NCBI GenBank assembly: GCA_026119935.1
Contig: JALRMH010000026.1
Span: 186,001-250,000 of the forward strand
Length of the DNA: 64,000 nt
Direction: 5' to 3'
Source of the DNA: Endothia cerciana
Lineage: Eukaryota > Ascomycota > Sordariomycetes > Diaporthales > Cryphonectriaceae
The translations under genes and the position numbers were made by a program. The notes below the pieces were generated by a model. It was given only the letters and a program-made list of their open reading frames with translations. It did not search any database and had not been told where the DNA came from. This document shows, in pieces, positions 25,545 to 37,443 of the stretch (the first letter of the stretch is position 1; every line of letters begins with the position of its first letter).

Positions 25545-26154
25545 TATGACGGTCGGTCTTGTGTGGTCGTTGGGGAGGGGGGGGGGGGGTAAGTGTTGAA
25601 AGTCCGAGGGCCGCCTGCTCGAGAGAGGTCTCGTACTTGCGCTGCTTGGCTTGGTAGTGATTGAGGTGCCCTCTGACTATTCTCAAAACTTATATCAGAG
25701 GCCTTTAGCAGCATGAAATTAAAACAAGTCATGGAAATGCCCATGAGAACCCCTCCAAAATTTCCGAGCGAGAGGGGACGGATGAAGTTATACTCTTATC
25801 TTATCAAGATTAGATAGGGGTACTGACTAAGCCGTCGAATCCCTGACACCTTACGACTTCCTTGCCATCTCCAGGCGGCAAAGCCTCGCGTAAACCAATC
25901 CACCCCCAAGTCACCGGGGAAAGCTAAGCTGCGGTTGGGTTACAAAGCTTCTACCCCAACACCAACAACATCACCACCGAAAACAACAGATTCCATTCCG
26001 ACCTGAGTGCTACTCTCTGACTCTGTATTCTCCTCTTCGTTCCCTGTACACCGGATTCTCCGACCCTTTGTTTCTCACCAACCAAGGTAGAGCGCAACTC
26101 CAACCTGCGCCGATCGAACACTTGCAGTGTTTCTGAGCCCATCACAGATCGACC
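25545..26154. promoter_or_regulatory. Divergent promoter region of RIO2 and RPN1
   Basis: 610 bp between outward-facing starts. The left end carries a G13 tract on the + strand (25577-25589). The RPN1-proximal 150 bp are pyrimidine-rich (TCTTCGTTCCC, TTCTCCGACCC), typical of a fungal leader. Confidence 0.55.
25577..25589. repeat. Homopolymer G13 (C13 in RIO2 sense)
   Basis: Thirteen consecutive G on the + strand, 33-45 nt before the RIO2 start codon. It is the leftmost such tract; none of at least 9 nt was found in the first 25.5 kb. Confidence 0.9.
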
Positions 26155-29034
26155 ATGGCTCGAGACGAACTGCCCACCGCCTCTGACAAGGGTAAGGGCA
26201 AGGCGGTCGAGAACGGCAAGCCCGAGGAAGTCAAGAAAGACAAGGACGGCAAGCCCATAGCAAATGGCAAGAAGGAGGGCGAGAAGGATGAGTGTATGCG
26301 CCGCCGTCCCCGTCACCCCAATCGCAAGCTAATCTATCGCAACTATAGCCACGGAGGAACTCAGCGAGGAGGATCAGCAGCTCAAGAGCGAGCTTGACAT
26401 GCTCGTCGAGAGGTTGACAGTACGGCCTGACCCTGTTCCACGTGCTTCCCGACGAGGCGTGCTGACCCGTTGTGATAGGAATCCGATGCATCCCTCTACA
26501 AACCGGCTTTGGAGGCCATGAAGAACTTCATCAAGACGTCCACATCCTCGATGACCGCTGTGCCAAAACCATTGAAGTTCCTCCGACCGCACTACGAGAC
26601 ACTGACCAAGCTGTACGAAGAGTGGCCCGCGGGCGATGACAAGAACTCGTTGGCAGACGTGCTGTCGGTGATTGGGATGACGTTCTCGGATGAGGACGGG
26701 CAAGACACTCTGAAGTACCGACTGTTGGCACCTACACAAGACATCGGTTCCTGGGGTCACGAATACGTTCGACATCTGGCTTTGGAAATCGGGGAGGTCT
26801 ATGCGAAGAGGATCACGGCAGAGGAGTCCACTGACGACCTCGTTGACCTTGCGCTGATCCTGGTTCCCCTCTTCCTTAAGAGCAATGCGGAGGCCGATGC
26901 AGTCGACTTGATGAGCGAGCTGGAGATCATCGAGAGGCTCCCGGAATTCGTCGACGATAACACTTATTCCCGGGTTTGCTTGTACATGGTCTCCATGGTC
27001 AACCTCCTCACCTACCCTGATAACGAGGTCTTCCTGCGCGTAGCCTACGACATATATAAGGATTTCGGTCAAGCCACCCAGGCCATGGTCCTAGCTATCC
27101 GACTCAACGATACCGAACTCATTGAGAAGCAGTTTGAGGCGACTACCGACCCTACCCTCAAGAAACAGCTGGCCTTCCTAATCGCAAGGCAGCGGATATC
27201 CCTCGAAGGTGAGGAAGAGAATGCCGAAGTGCTAGAATGCCTGAGCAACCTGCGTTTGTCAGAGCACTTCAAGACTCTTGGCAAGGAGCTCAACATCCTC
27301 GACCCGAAGACCACCGAAGACATCTACAAGAGCCATCTAGAGAGCAGCCGTGTGGCTGGCATGACAAATCTTGATTCAGCCCGCCACAACCTGGCTTCCG
27401 GCTTCGTCAACGCATTCGTCAACGCTGGATTCGGCAACGACAAGATGATGTTGGTCGACAAGGACACCAACAGCTGGGTGTGGAAGACCAAGGATGAGGG
27501 CATGACGTCGACGGTAGCATCTCTCGGAACTCTGCTCCTCTGGGACGTCGAGAACGGTCTGGACAAGATCGACAAGTACACCTACTCCGAAGAGCCGCAG
27601 ATCGTGGCCGGTGCCATGCTTGCCATCGGTATCATGAACGCTGGCGTGAAGATGGATTCTGAGCCGGTCATGGCCTTGCTTGGAGAGGCTGAGAAGCTGG
27701 AGCACTCCAATTCCCTGATCCGGGTCGCATCCATCATGGGCCTCGGCCTCACATACGCCGGTTCCAACAAGGAGGAGTTGCTTGCCGATAAGCTGTTGCC
27801 CATCATTAGCGACACCAGCCAGGATATGCAAGTCTCAGCCATGGCTGCTCTTGCTTGTGGTCTGATCTTTGTCGGCTCGTCGCACTCAGAAGTGACGGAG
27901 GCCATAATAACCACTCTGATGGATGATGATCGTCAGAGCCAGCTGAAGGACAAGTGGACCCGTTTCATGGCTCTTGGACTCGGCCTTCTCTACTTCGGAA
28001 AGCAAGAAGAGGTTGACGTGGTCCTTGAACTGCTGAAGGTCATAGAGAACCCTGCGGCAAAGGCTACTGCCGTTCTGGTCGAGATCTGCGCCTGGGCCGG
28101 AACTGGCGCCGTGCTCAAGATCCAGGAGCTCCTACACATGTGCAACGAGCACATGGAGGATTCTGATGAGAAGAAGGGGGACGAGCTGCTGCAGTCATAC
28201 GCAGTTCTGGGTATCGGCCTGATCGCGATGGGTGAAGAAGTCGGTCAAGAGATGGTTCTTCGCCAATTCGGTCACCTAATGCATTACGGCGAGGCCAACA
28301 TCCGACGAGCAGTTCCTCTCGCAATGGGCTTGATTAGCCCCAGCAACCCCCAGATGAAGGTCTACGACACCCTTTCACGGTACAGTCACGACAACGACAA
28401 TGATGTCGCGATCAATGCCATCTTCGCCATGGGTCTCCTCGGCGCTGGCACCAACAACGCACGGCTGGCACAACTGCTACGGCAGCTGGCTAGCTACTAC
28501 CACCGTGAGAAGGACTCGCTGTTCATGGTGCGGATTGCTCAGGGTCTGCTGCACATGGGCAAGGGCACGATGTCCCTCAGCCCCTTCCATACTGACCGCC
28601 AGATCCTGTCACGGGTATCCGCCGCTGGTCTGTTGGCGGTCATCGTGGCCATGATTGACGCCAAGCAGTTCATCACCAAGGACTCTCACTACCTGCTCTA
28701 CTTCCTAGTGACCGCCATGCACCCGCGGTTCCTTGTCACCCTGGATGAGAACCTCAAGCCGCTGACTGTGAACGTGCGCGTTGGTCAGGCTGTCGATGTC
28801 GTCGGTCAGGCTGGTCGACCCAAGACCATCACTGGTTGGCAGACACAGAGCACTCCGGTCCTCCTGGGCTACGGAGAGCGTGCTGAGCTCGAAGACGAGG
28901 AGTACATCAGTGTGAGCAATGTGCTCGAGGGTCTTGTAATTCTTAAGAAGGTATGTCCGACCATTGTCGCTCGAATCTGAGGGCGCAGATGTTAATTATA
29001 TTTACAGAACCCGGACTGGGAAGATGGCAAATAG
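26155..29034 (+). CDS. RPN1: 26S proteasome regulatory subunit RPN1
   Basis: Largest base-subunit scaffold of the 19S regulatory particle; it docks ubiquitin-like shuttle proteins (family knowledge). Exons are 26155-26293, 26349-26419, 26479-28950 and 29008-29034, giving 902 residues, normal for the family. The first exon is Lys/Gly/Glu-rich. Splicing with a GTATGC donor at 26294 gives EKDESTEELSEEDQQLKSEL. The body has the Rpn1 signature GSWGHEYVRHLALEIGEVY and proteasome/cyclosome (PC) repeats such as AGAMLAIGIMNAGVKMDSE and IMGLGLTYAGSNKEELL. The last exon is 27 nt and encodes NPDWEDGK, a conserved C-terminus. Introns are 55-59 nt. It is convergent with MLH1. Confidence 0.96.
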
Positions 29035-29418
29035 ATCCAGTTTTGAGGCGGTCGGATGAAGACTAGAAGCAGGAGGCAGAGAAAGGAGACGACTGTACAG
29101 TATCATGGTACCTCGGGCCTGTAAGGACGAGGAGCCTACTCATTGGCATTCATGGACCATAGACGAAATGAAAATGACCTTCAGAGCTATTCTGCCTCCT
29201 TACTCTCTTGATTGTCGATTGTGTTTTGACCAGCCGAGACCGATGGGAAAGCTCTTACTGATCAGGTGAGAGGCGTAGATAGAGAGCAGTCTCTGATCTA
29301 ACATCTCGTCCCAGCAATCCGACACCAGTAAAGCCCGTATAGACAGCCAACTCCAGTGCAGCGATATATTCTTTGTCCCAGCCAATACGCCATGCAGCAA
29401 GCAGACAGGCTTAGGAAA
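29035..29418. other. Convergent intergenic region, RPN1 and MLH1 3' ends
   Basis: 384 bp holding the two 3' UTRs. No other feature is seen. Confidence 0.5.
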
Positions 29419-31683
29419 TCAGCATCTCTCAAACACCCTATACAGCCCCTTCAGATTCGCAACTTCCAGCACCCCGCCCTTCATCAACAATCTCGTCGCC
29501 ACCAGCCTCGCCTTGAACGCAGGGAAGAACACATGCTCCACCGCCCAGCGCACGTGCCTCCTCCGCGCCCTCAGCTCGTCGTCAATCTGCTCCGCCGCAG
29601 CCTCCTCCGCGTTTCCTGGCGTGGGCGGCAGCACCTCGGGCACGTAGAACGACGCCAGCTCCCTGAGGAACGTGTCGAAGCAGGCCTTCTCCTCCGTCCA
29701 GTCCACGTGTGGCCCAAGCCGGAGGAGGAACTGGGGCAGTTTCGCTATCGAGGGCGTGTAGCCTTTCACGAGCAGCGGGATGCTGATGAGCTCGCCTGCG
29801 GGTGAGATCTCGAGGGAGAAGTACTCCGAGAGCATCTCGCGGCGCTCGATGAGCTTTGCGGAGACCAGCCCGACGACCTCCTCCACGTCGAAATCCTCGC
29901 TCACGTCCGCAGCCGAAGACTGCCTGTCCTTCTCGTGCTCGGCCGCCACGCGCAGGACGGTGCGGAGGTCGAGAGACGGGCTGAAGCGGATGACGCCAAA
30001 GTTGCCGAAGTCGGTCAGCCCGACTTGGTAGAAGTACTCGAAGCACGCACGGCCGTAGTCTATCAGGTATAGCTTGACACCGCTCTGGATGGCTGCGAGA
30101 CGTCGTCGCTCGTCGACGACGCCCACGAAGGTATGCGTTGCGAAGACCTCGGAGAGCTCGTGATGCATCCTGTCACGGACGTCGGAGCGCAGGTCGCGCA
30201 CGCTGGCGAGCCGGCAGGGCGTCTGCTCACGATCGTTGGTCTCGTAATCGATTGCCTCTGGTGGCTGCGCATCAGGGCCTGCGAAGTCCGAAGCCGTCTT
30301 GTCACCCACAGTGGACGACGGGCCTCCGACGGTCGGTGTTAACATGCTCGTGATCTTGCGGAGGTTGGTGTCTGTCCTGACGAGGCTGTTCTCGTATGGG
30401 CGTGCCGTCTTCTTGCTCGGGGCCTGGGCTCTGGACGAAGGGGCCGTGTCTTCGTCAGCCTGCTTTTGCGGAGCCGCCCAGTCCGCGCCTGGGAGGAGGG
30501 TCTGCGTCATGAAAGTACGGCTCTGATCCACCGCCGCGAGCTTGCTGCGGATGTGCTCGCATATCGCCTGTATGATCTCGTCCTCGTTGAGGAAGTTGAC
30601 TTCCCGCTTGGTAGGATGGACGTTGACATCAACCCGTCGGGGGTCGATTTCAAGGCTGAGGTAGACGAATGGGTGGCCATTCTTCGGCAGAAAGGCTGCA
30701 TATGTCTGCTCGATGGCTTTCTTGATGTTGGTGGACTCGACACAGCGGTGGTTGATGAACAACAGCAGCGTGGTCTTCTTGATGTGGTAATTGGCGTTGG
30801 TTGCGTGGCCCTCTGCCTTGAAGCCCCAGCGGTCGTCAGATGTAGAGTACTCCACCAACTCGTTGGCGACACTACCCCCGTAGATCTGGCGGATACGATC
30901 GACGACGGACGCAGTCGCGGGCACGGAAATGCTTGTGGAAGATTCCCCTTGCTTCTTGCAGGAGAAGGCAACGTGGCTGCAGTGGACGGCATATCTGCCG
31001 ACCATGTCTATGATCTTGTTATACTCATCCGAAGCGGAGCGGAAAGCGCGCCGCCTGGTTGGGACATTGTAGAACAGATCTTCGACGGTGATCTGCGTGC
31101 CATTCCTGCCTGCCACGGGCTTGGGTTCAGGGGTCTGGTCCGGCTTGGGTGGAACAAGCTTGCCCCCGTCGTAGTGAGCACGCCAGGCGCAGGTGGAGTT
31201 CTTGGTCTTGGTGGTGACGGTGAGGTGGGCGATGTGGCTGATGCTTGCCAGGGCCTCCCCACGGAACCCATATGTCGCAATGGAGGACAGGTCCTCAAAC
31301 TTCTGCAGCTTGGAGGTGGTGAACCGTTCGCACAGGATGGGCAAGTCCTCCTTCTGGGGTATAGTCAGCACCTATGCGCTCTGATCGAGGTGGGAGAGAA
31401 TGCCCACGTCGATGCCACTGCCGTTGTCCGCAATCTGGAGGAGCTTCAGACCACCGTCCTTGGCCAAGACCTCGAGAGATGTCGAGCCTGCATCTACGGC
31501 ATTCTCGATGAGCTCCTTCAGCGCGTGGACGGGCGCAACGATGATCTCGCCGGCTGCGATCTTGTTCACGACGTCTGGGTCCAGCGCCCTGATCCGCCGA
31601 GCCTGGTTCAAGTTCGGGTCGCCAAGGTCGTCTGCCTTCCTCTTGGTCCCGCGAGGACCGTCGATGTCCATTGCCTCAGCCAT
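29419..31683 (-). CDS. MLH1: DNA mismatch repair protein MLH1
   Basis: MutL homologue that forms heterodimers with Pms1 and other MutL partners in mismatch repair and meiotic crossing-over (family knowledge). Exons are 31408-31683 and 29419-31353, giving 736 residues. The 54-nt intron 31354-31407 joins DNGSGID to KEDLPILCERFTTSKL in phase. GHKL ATPase motifs are present: KELIENAVDAG (Glu57, Asn61), DNGSG at 86-90 and YGFRGEALASISH. The protein ends in FERC, the conserved MLH1 C-terminus. The start is the first ATG (31683); residues 1-30 are a fungal extension with an NLS-like RGTKRK. An acidic, Gln-rich linker precedes the C-terminal dimerisation domain. Nothing suggests inactivation. Confidence 0.96.
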
Positions 31684-32305
31684 CGCGGACTGTCCCTCTG
31701 ACGTCGCTGTGCAGCTCACGCTACCTACAGGAGAAGGACAGCGTTTTGTAGATTGGCAGCCCTGGCAAATTGTTCACGATCTGACCCAAGTCGCGTGAGA
31801 TGTCGCGTTCCTAGGCCCAACTCTTAAGAGGGCAACGGCGGCGTGCAAGGACAACGCGTTTGCAAAGACATTGGGGCGCCGAGATTATGTAATGCAACAC
31901 TGTACAACTACAACAGGACACAACATCTGTCTCCAATAATACACTCGACATGATCTAGACACGCCTACTCGGATACTATGTACACTGCCCACTGGAGGGC
32001 CTGACCATCACGATACTGCCTCCCTGGAAGGTTGACGGTGAGGCATCGCACACTACGTTATTTCCACCTCGGGAGGCCATCTCAGAAATATCCCACCCGA
32101 GGCCTGCGAGCTGCAGAGGGACCCCGTCCTTGATGCTCCGAGAGACGGATGCGTCTGCAGGAGGGTCTACTATTGTCTCTGCCAAGGCTGCGGCTGCATC
32201 TGACGTGACCATACTCCAACCTTCAAGGAGCAAGAGGTGCCGCCGTTGTGTTCGAGGAGGTGGTCGTCTCGGGAACGCATGGAAGCGCGCGTGCGCACAC
32301 ACCCA

Positions 32306-32318
32306 CCCCCCCCCCCCC
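32306..32318. repeat. Homopolymer C13
   Basis: Thirteen consecutive C on the + strand, just after an ACACACC stretch. Confidence 0.9.
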
Positions 32319-33186
32319 AACGAACAGGTGTGAGGGCGTGTTGTCTCACGAAGGGTTCAAACCCAAATAAAGTCCGCGGACGCCCCAAGTCATGTGTCCC
32401 GGAGCAAGCCGGACCGGATATCTCGTCAAATTAGCTGTGGGCCAGAGAACATTGGGCCTGGGTGTTCTTGTCTGTGCCAAAACAATCCAGAACCGGCCCT
32501 CAACCTTCAGTCGTACTCCGCATGATCGTGCAAGCGTTGGACCCGGAAACAAGAGGCCGGCAATACCCAGTGACCCTCCTCCCATCTCCGCCGGCCCCAT
32601 CGAGCTCATGCAAGAAAGCTTCGCTCATCTTAGCATGCGAGTTGCGTACTCGTATCACCTGCAGGCCCTTGAGTCGGTGAGCCTCAAGATATAGAGAAAA
32701 GGGCAACGATCAGCACCTGGACAGCGCCGAGATGCAGCTGCCCTGCCCCGGAGATGATGGTCGAGCCCCAGTTCTGGTACGGAACACTGATCCGCAGGCC
32801 TAGATCTTCCCAGGCCGGGGCGAGACGACGCACAAGGCCGTGGGGTTTCTTTGGCATCTTGAACATTGATTGACCACCCCGGCCCCGTGCGGAAATACAG
32901 AGCCCCAGCGAAGTTCTAGAGAAAGCCGGCGAGGACCTTTTTACCGCCTGAAGAAGACCCTCGTCCAATCGCCGGGAGGGCTATTTCCGGATTTGAACCG
33001 TCAATAGGGCGCTTTGAGGGCTTGCAATCTTACTCTCAAGCATGGCGCCATCCTCTCGAGCCAGAGTTGGGTTATACGTGCCAGGGAGGCAATCCACCCC
33101 TCCCCTACTATGTACTGCAGTCCCTCCCTCTCTCTGGCTGGTGGACAAGGACGGGCGGGCGGGGCGCTGCCTGGGCCCCGGTCCCA

Positions 33187-33198
33187 CCCCCCCCCCCC
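33187..33198. repeat. Homopolymer C12
   Basis: Twelve consecutive C in non-coding DNA. Confidence 0.9.
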
Positions 33199-33496
33199 AA
33201 ATCACCTGAAAAATGCCATCGGGACATTTCTCTTGACAGATCCCCCATGACCTAGCCCTACCCCTGGTCCTGCTAGTGCTCCTGGCCCCTCGGCACCAAG
33301 ATTGTGTGGGCGGGAGGTGCCGTGACTAGCAGGCTGATGCGGCTGGGCAGGTCGCACGCGCCTCGGAAATTTTTATGCATGCTTTGCCAGACCGCGCTGA
33401 TCGTCAGCTGTCCCGCCGCCATCTCAGCACCGACCAGGGGTGTCCCGAGCGAGGCCTGCCCTGGCCAGCAGGGACGGCGGGCGGCGGGCGGCGATC

Positions 33497-33497
33497 C

Positions 33498-33535
<38 letters not shown>
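33497..33535. repeat. Compound CT/CA microsatellite
   Basis: About eleven CT units run directly into about eight CA units. Confidence 0.95.
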
Positions 33536-33980
33536 CACACGGACGAAGGGGGGGAAAAAAAGACACACGGCTGGTGTCGGGTAGGTAGGTATCTGTACCA
33601 CCAGACGTGTGTGTAGAGGGTGGTGAGGCGGGAGAGGAGAGATAAATTTAGAAAGGGGGTGGGAATTTTACCGTTGACGGGTTGATCACGGCGGGTCTGT
33701 GTGCTAATATGGGTAGGGAACAGGGCACTAATATCGCCCTATACCAAGGTCGACGTTATTACATAGTAGTCCAGCTAGGGAGGCTACCGTTTCTGCAAAA
33801 AGGCAAGCCCTCCCTCGAAAAAAAGAGCTGCGTGTCTCCCTCTCTGCTCATTTCTCTTCGGAGATACCCAGGGGAGCTTCAATATCAATATCTGGATACC
33901 TGTGCATGCACATATGCACTGTCTCGCGCCCTCGGCTCGTATCTATCTGGCCCCCCTCCTTCCCTCTTCCCTATCTTCTC

Positions 33981-34018
33981 TCCTCCTCCTCCTCCTCCTC
34001 CTCCTCCTCCTCCTCCTC
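33981..34018. repeat. TCC trinucleotide microsatellite
   Basis: 38 nt of uninterrupted TCC repeat, polypyrimidine on the + strand. Confidence 0.95.
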
Positions 34019-34433
34019 GTCCTTACCCCTCCTCCCTTTCCCCCATGCTCCCATGCTCCCCCCTTACTACTGCTCTTCTAGATTGTCACATCTGGCGGAC
34101 CACTTGCCGCGTGACTGGCTATGGTTTTCACAGCACCAATACCCGCTCGTCAGCGGGAGTCCCATCCTCATTCTCCGCCCCGGGACGCCTGGCGAGCACC
34201 CCTTGTGCGACACACTGCTCCTCCTGCTGGAGCACGCAGCAGCGGCGGGACCGCTCCGCCCGGACACAAAGCTCAATGGGACCCCAGGAAACGGAGGTGG
34301 ATTCAGGCTACACCGTCAAAGAACCCAGACGACTGCTCGAGCAGGGACGAAAGGCAGGATTTGAACGACAACTAGAAGCAAAAAAGACACGAACAGAGGT
34401 GATCTACAGTTACACGGCCGCCACCAAAAAGAG

Positions 34434-34467
34434 GAAGAAGAAGAAGAAGAAGAAGAAGAAGAAGAAA
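34434..34467. repeat. GAA trinucleotide microsatellite
   Basis: About eleven GAA/AAG units, polypurine on the + strand. With the TCC tract 415 bp to the left it makes a purine/pyrimidine asymmetric pair. Confidence 0.95.
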
Positions 34468-35120
34468 CAGAAGAAGACAAGACAAGAGCAGCTGCAGACG
34501 TGCCAACGGCGCCGAGGGCAGCTGCAGACAGGCTGGAAAGATGGGACGACGGACGTCCTCCCAGGACCACCCCATCCACCCGTTCCGAGAATCTCACCGT
34601 CGAACTCCAAGAGAGAAACAAGACTCGGGGCGAGAACAAGAACGTCCTTCAGAAACAGGCTTCCATGCTTGGCTAACATTTTAAATGCCATCTACACCAA
34701 ATCGCTGATGCCGGAATATACACATGGCCAAATAGCCAATAAGAGGATTAAACGGGGCCGCCCCTCCCACGGAAAGCCGCCATCTACCAGGAACATCGCA
34801 CAGTGGTATCTTCGCGATTGCGACCCAAAGACCATGGACGAGATGCCTCCCTAAAGAGAAAACAGAAACCCAACACAAAATAACAGTAATAATACAATTC
34901 GAACCCCGGATCTCCTTGCGACGCGCTACAAGGACGGGTGTTCGATACTGAAGTGAATAGTGGTAGAGGCGGAAGAAGGACCTGGGAGATAGATCCATTG
35001 CGAGCGCCAGGGAGGTGCTCGACCGGCAGACGTAAATCAGCAAGCGCCGGTTGGCCAGCGATATGCCGGGCGGGACCGGGAGGCGCGGAGCCACGCGACG
35101 GGCGACACCATCGATCTCAC

Positions 35121-37443
35121 TCAGCCATGGTGTCGTTGAGAGGGATCCGGCCTATCGATCAGACCCCCGATGTCGACCACCCTTTGCCGATCGTCACGAG
35201 GCCAGCCCTGCTCGGAAGGAGCGCTCTGTTGCTGGGCTTGCTGTGGGGGCGGGTACTGTGCATGCTGCAGCTGGGACGGAGGCTGGGGCGCGAATTGCGC
35301 TTGTTGCTGGCTCCGGATGGGCGGCAAATGGTATCCTGGTGGCTGTGAGGCACGAGGCGCACTCGACAGCTCGCTCCTAGGGATGTACGCGGAAGGGCCC
35401 GACGGGTAGTCCTGTCGACTAGGCGACGCCGCATACGACGATGAGAGCCGCGGGCTTAGGCCTGGCATGACCTGACCGGGAGTCACAGGCTGTCTCGGGA
35501 GGTACGACAAGTCGCTCACTGACCTCCCTCGTCCCTCAAACGTGGCTGAGACAGGCGTCGGCTGGCCATATGGGTTCTGAGGCCCCGGTGGGTATGAGTA
35601 TCCCAATTCCCGCGGGTCTCGGCTCTGCGGTGATGGCGTCGGGAAGGGTCTGAAGCCCGTGTTGAGAACTAGGATGATGAAGAAGATTGAGCCGAATTTC
35701 GCAAGGCCCAGTCGCGCCGAGAAGCTCCTGATCTGGCCGGTCTGGTCGGTGAAGCGGAAGGTCTCTACGGTGTCCAGCGGGTATGGGGCCAACTCCTCCC
35801 TGCCGAACCCGAGCGTCCGAAAGACTTTCTCTTCCTCCTGCTTCAGGAACATGGGTGGTAGGTAGTTGGGCTCCCTCCTCGCCTGCTCATTCTGCATCTG
35901 ACGCTGCAAAATCGCCATCCTGTTGCGATCCTCGAGGGACAGCACATCCGTGATCCTCAGGTCCTGCACGCTCTGGCGCCCGATGGAGTCCAGGAATGTG
36001 GTGGACGCCTTGGCAATCTCCAGATCCATCGTCAAGAAGGCAGCCGGCTCTGGCGGCCTTGTTGAGATCTGGAGAGGGGCAGGGAATATATTTGCACCGC
36101 CTACGGACGGTCGCTCGAGCAGCCGGGGTGCTAGGGGCTCTGGTGGTTGCGATTTTAACACTCGATATGACTGCGACCTCCGCAGGTGGTCGTCGCCGTA
36201 CCCGAGGGTGCTCTGCGGGTTGAACAAGGACAAGGGCCGGCGGATATTTGGGTCCTGGTTGTGTCCAAGCCTTGGATCAAAGCCGGCCCCGCGGTGGTCG
36301 TCCCGAAGCCGCGGACGACCACGCTTCTTGTGTTGTACGTCAACACAAGCATCCTCCTTACCGTTCTGGACGCACCTTGTGCACGGTCTTTGAGCTGTTG
36401 AAGGAGAAAGTTAGCTCTCGTCTCCTCGAGTGCGATTCTGCCTGCCTGCATGCATGGACAGGGTACAACAGAGAACTAGTGTTCTCTGCCTCCTTGGCTT
36501 GCTCGATGGCACTTGCCATTCCATGAGCGAAACCCCCCATGAAGGTATCCAGCAGTCCTGGCCGGATAATCGTGGGGACGTTGAGAATCGCTGTCCTTCC
36601 TGGCGACCGCAGACACTTCTCACGTCCGATCTGAAGACAACGTGCCAGACCAGTCCAGGCCTGGTACGCCACGCTTCGACGTTGTCATCCTCCAGGAGTC
36701 GTTTCGCGCCAAGGGATCCAAAGATTACTTGAGGAAAGATACGTACTATCGCACCTGCTTCGTATTAGCACTATTTCCTACCAGACCCATGGAGTGCCGT
36801 GGAGTGGGCTCTCTGGGACTCACCTGAGATGCGCCTTCTTGCATGGAACACACGCCGAAGCAACATGCCCCTTTGTCTTCCGCTGTGACTTTGGGGAAGC
36901 AAGAGACTGTTGGCTCTCTTGCGTCGGGGGTCGAGATGTGACAGCGTTGTACGCCGGTACAGGCCCAGAGGTAGGTACTGGGGCTGGGGCGGGGAGGTAG
37001 GGGTGTTGGGACAGGATCTGGCTGTGCTGTGATGCATACGACGACAGAGGCCTCTGCATGTGGTCCTCCGGACGTGGGTACGCATATGGCATTCGCTCGA
37101 GCGGCTCCGGCTGGAAGGGCCGGAAGGGGGCTGACAGCCCCGGCAACATTCTCGAATCTGCTTGTGTCGTTGTTGCTGCGCTTGCGCGATAGACATCGTG
37201 GCTGGTGGCCGCCTGATAGATTGGGTGGAGTCGGTCATCGGCCTCCTGGGTTCCTTTGGGCGGAATCGGTGGAGACCCTGACATGGGCGGAGAAGGGTAG
37301 TCTCCAGCTGGCCCGAGAGCAGCACCCTCGGAGTCTGCTTGCGGCCACGGTAGGTCGAGGGAGAAGCGAGCCAGGTCTGAATAACCTCGGCGTTGGCCGA
37401 GCGAGCTGGAGGACGTGTCTCGGCGATGGGATATGGCTTGCAT
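35121..37443 (-). CDS. Zn(II)2Cys6 transcription factor with PAS-like domain
   Basis: Fungal-type DNA-binding regulator, target unknown. Exon 1 36824-37443; micro-exon 36747-36754 (8 nt); exon 3 35121-36394; 633 residues. Direct joining of exons 1 and 3 shifts frame and loses a zinc ligand. Adding the 8 nt restores frame and gives Cys198, 201, 208, 214, 217 and 226, the exact CX2CX6CX5CX2CX8C spacing of GAL4-type clusters. The flanking introns (69 and 352 nt) have branch sites GCTAAT and GCTAAC. Basic HKKRGRPRLRDD follows the cluster (about 231-242). A PAS-like region spans about 330-435 (TFLDSIGRQSVQDLRITDVL, then FGREELAPYPLDTVE). The N-terminus is Ser/Pro-rich and the C-terminus Pro/Gln-rich. 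The HLRCD and RPC spacing recalls the Rds2/Ert1/AcuK group, but orthology is not shown. Confidence 0.85.

Larger units (their letters stand above)
31684..35120. other. Gene-poor interval between MLH1 and the transcription factor
   Basis: 3.4 kb that should include the MLH1 promoter and the 3' end of the transcription factor. It is dominated by simple sequence: C13 (32306-32318), C12 (33187-33198), CT/CA (33497-33535), TCC (33981-34018) and GAA (34434-34467) tracts. A 390-codon open frame (33682-34854) crosses the TCC and GAA tracts and has no recognisable domain, so I regard it as spurious. Confidence 0.5.

Noticed and set aside
30466..31701. 411-codon open frame antisense to MLH1
   Set aside because: It mirrors the strongly conserved MLH1 exons; GC-rich codon bias on one strand often leaves the opposite strand open.
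32960..33080. Possible tRNA on the minus strand (GGTTCAAATCC-like T-loop)
   Set aside because: The T stem has only three pairs, no matching 7-bp acceptor stem exists about 70 nt away, and the anticodon stem does not pair.
33682..34854. 390-codon open frame on the + strand
   Set aside because: It passes through TCC and GAA microsatellites, giving Pro and Lys runs, and has no domain or conserved motif. Probably chance.
34895..34960. B-box-like GGGGTTCGAAT on the minus strand suggesting a tRNA
   Set aside because: The 3' side of the T stem does not complement and no A box or acceptor stem is found at the right distance.
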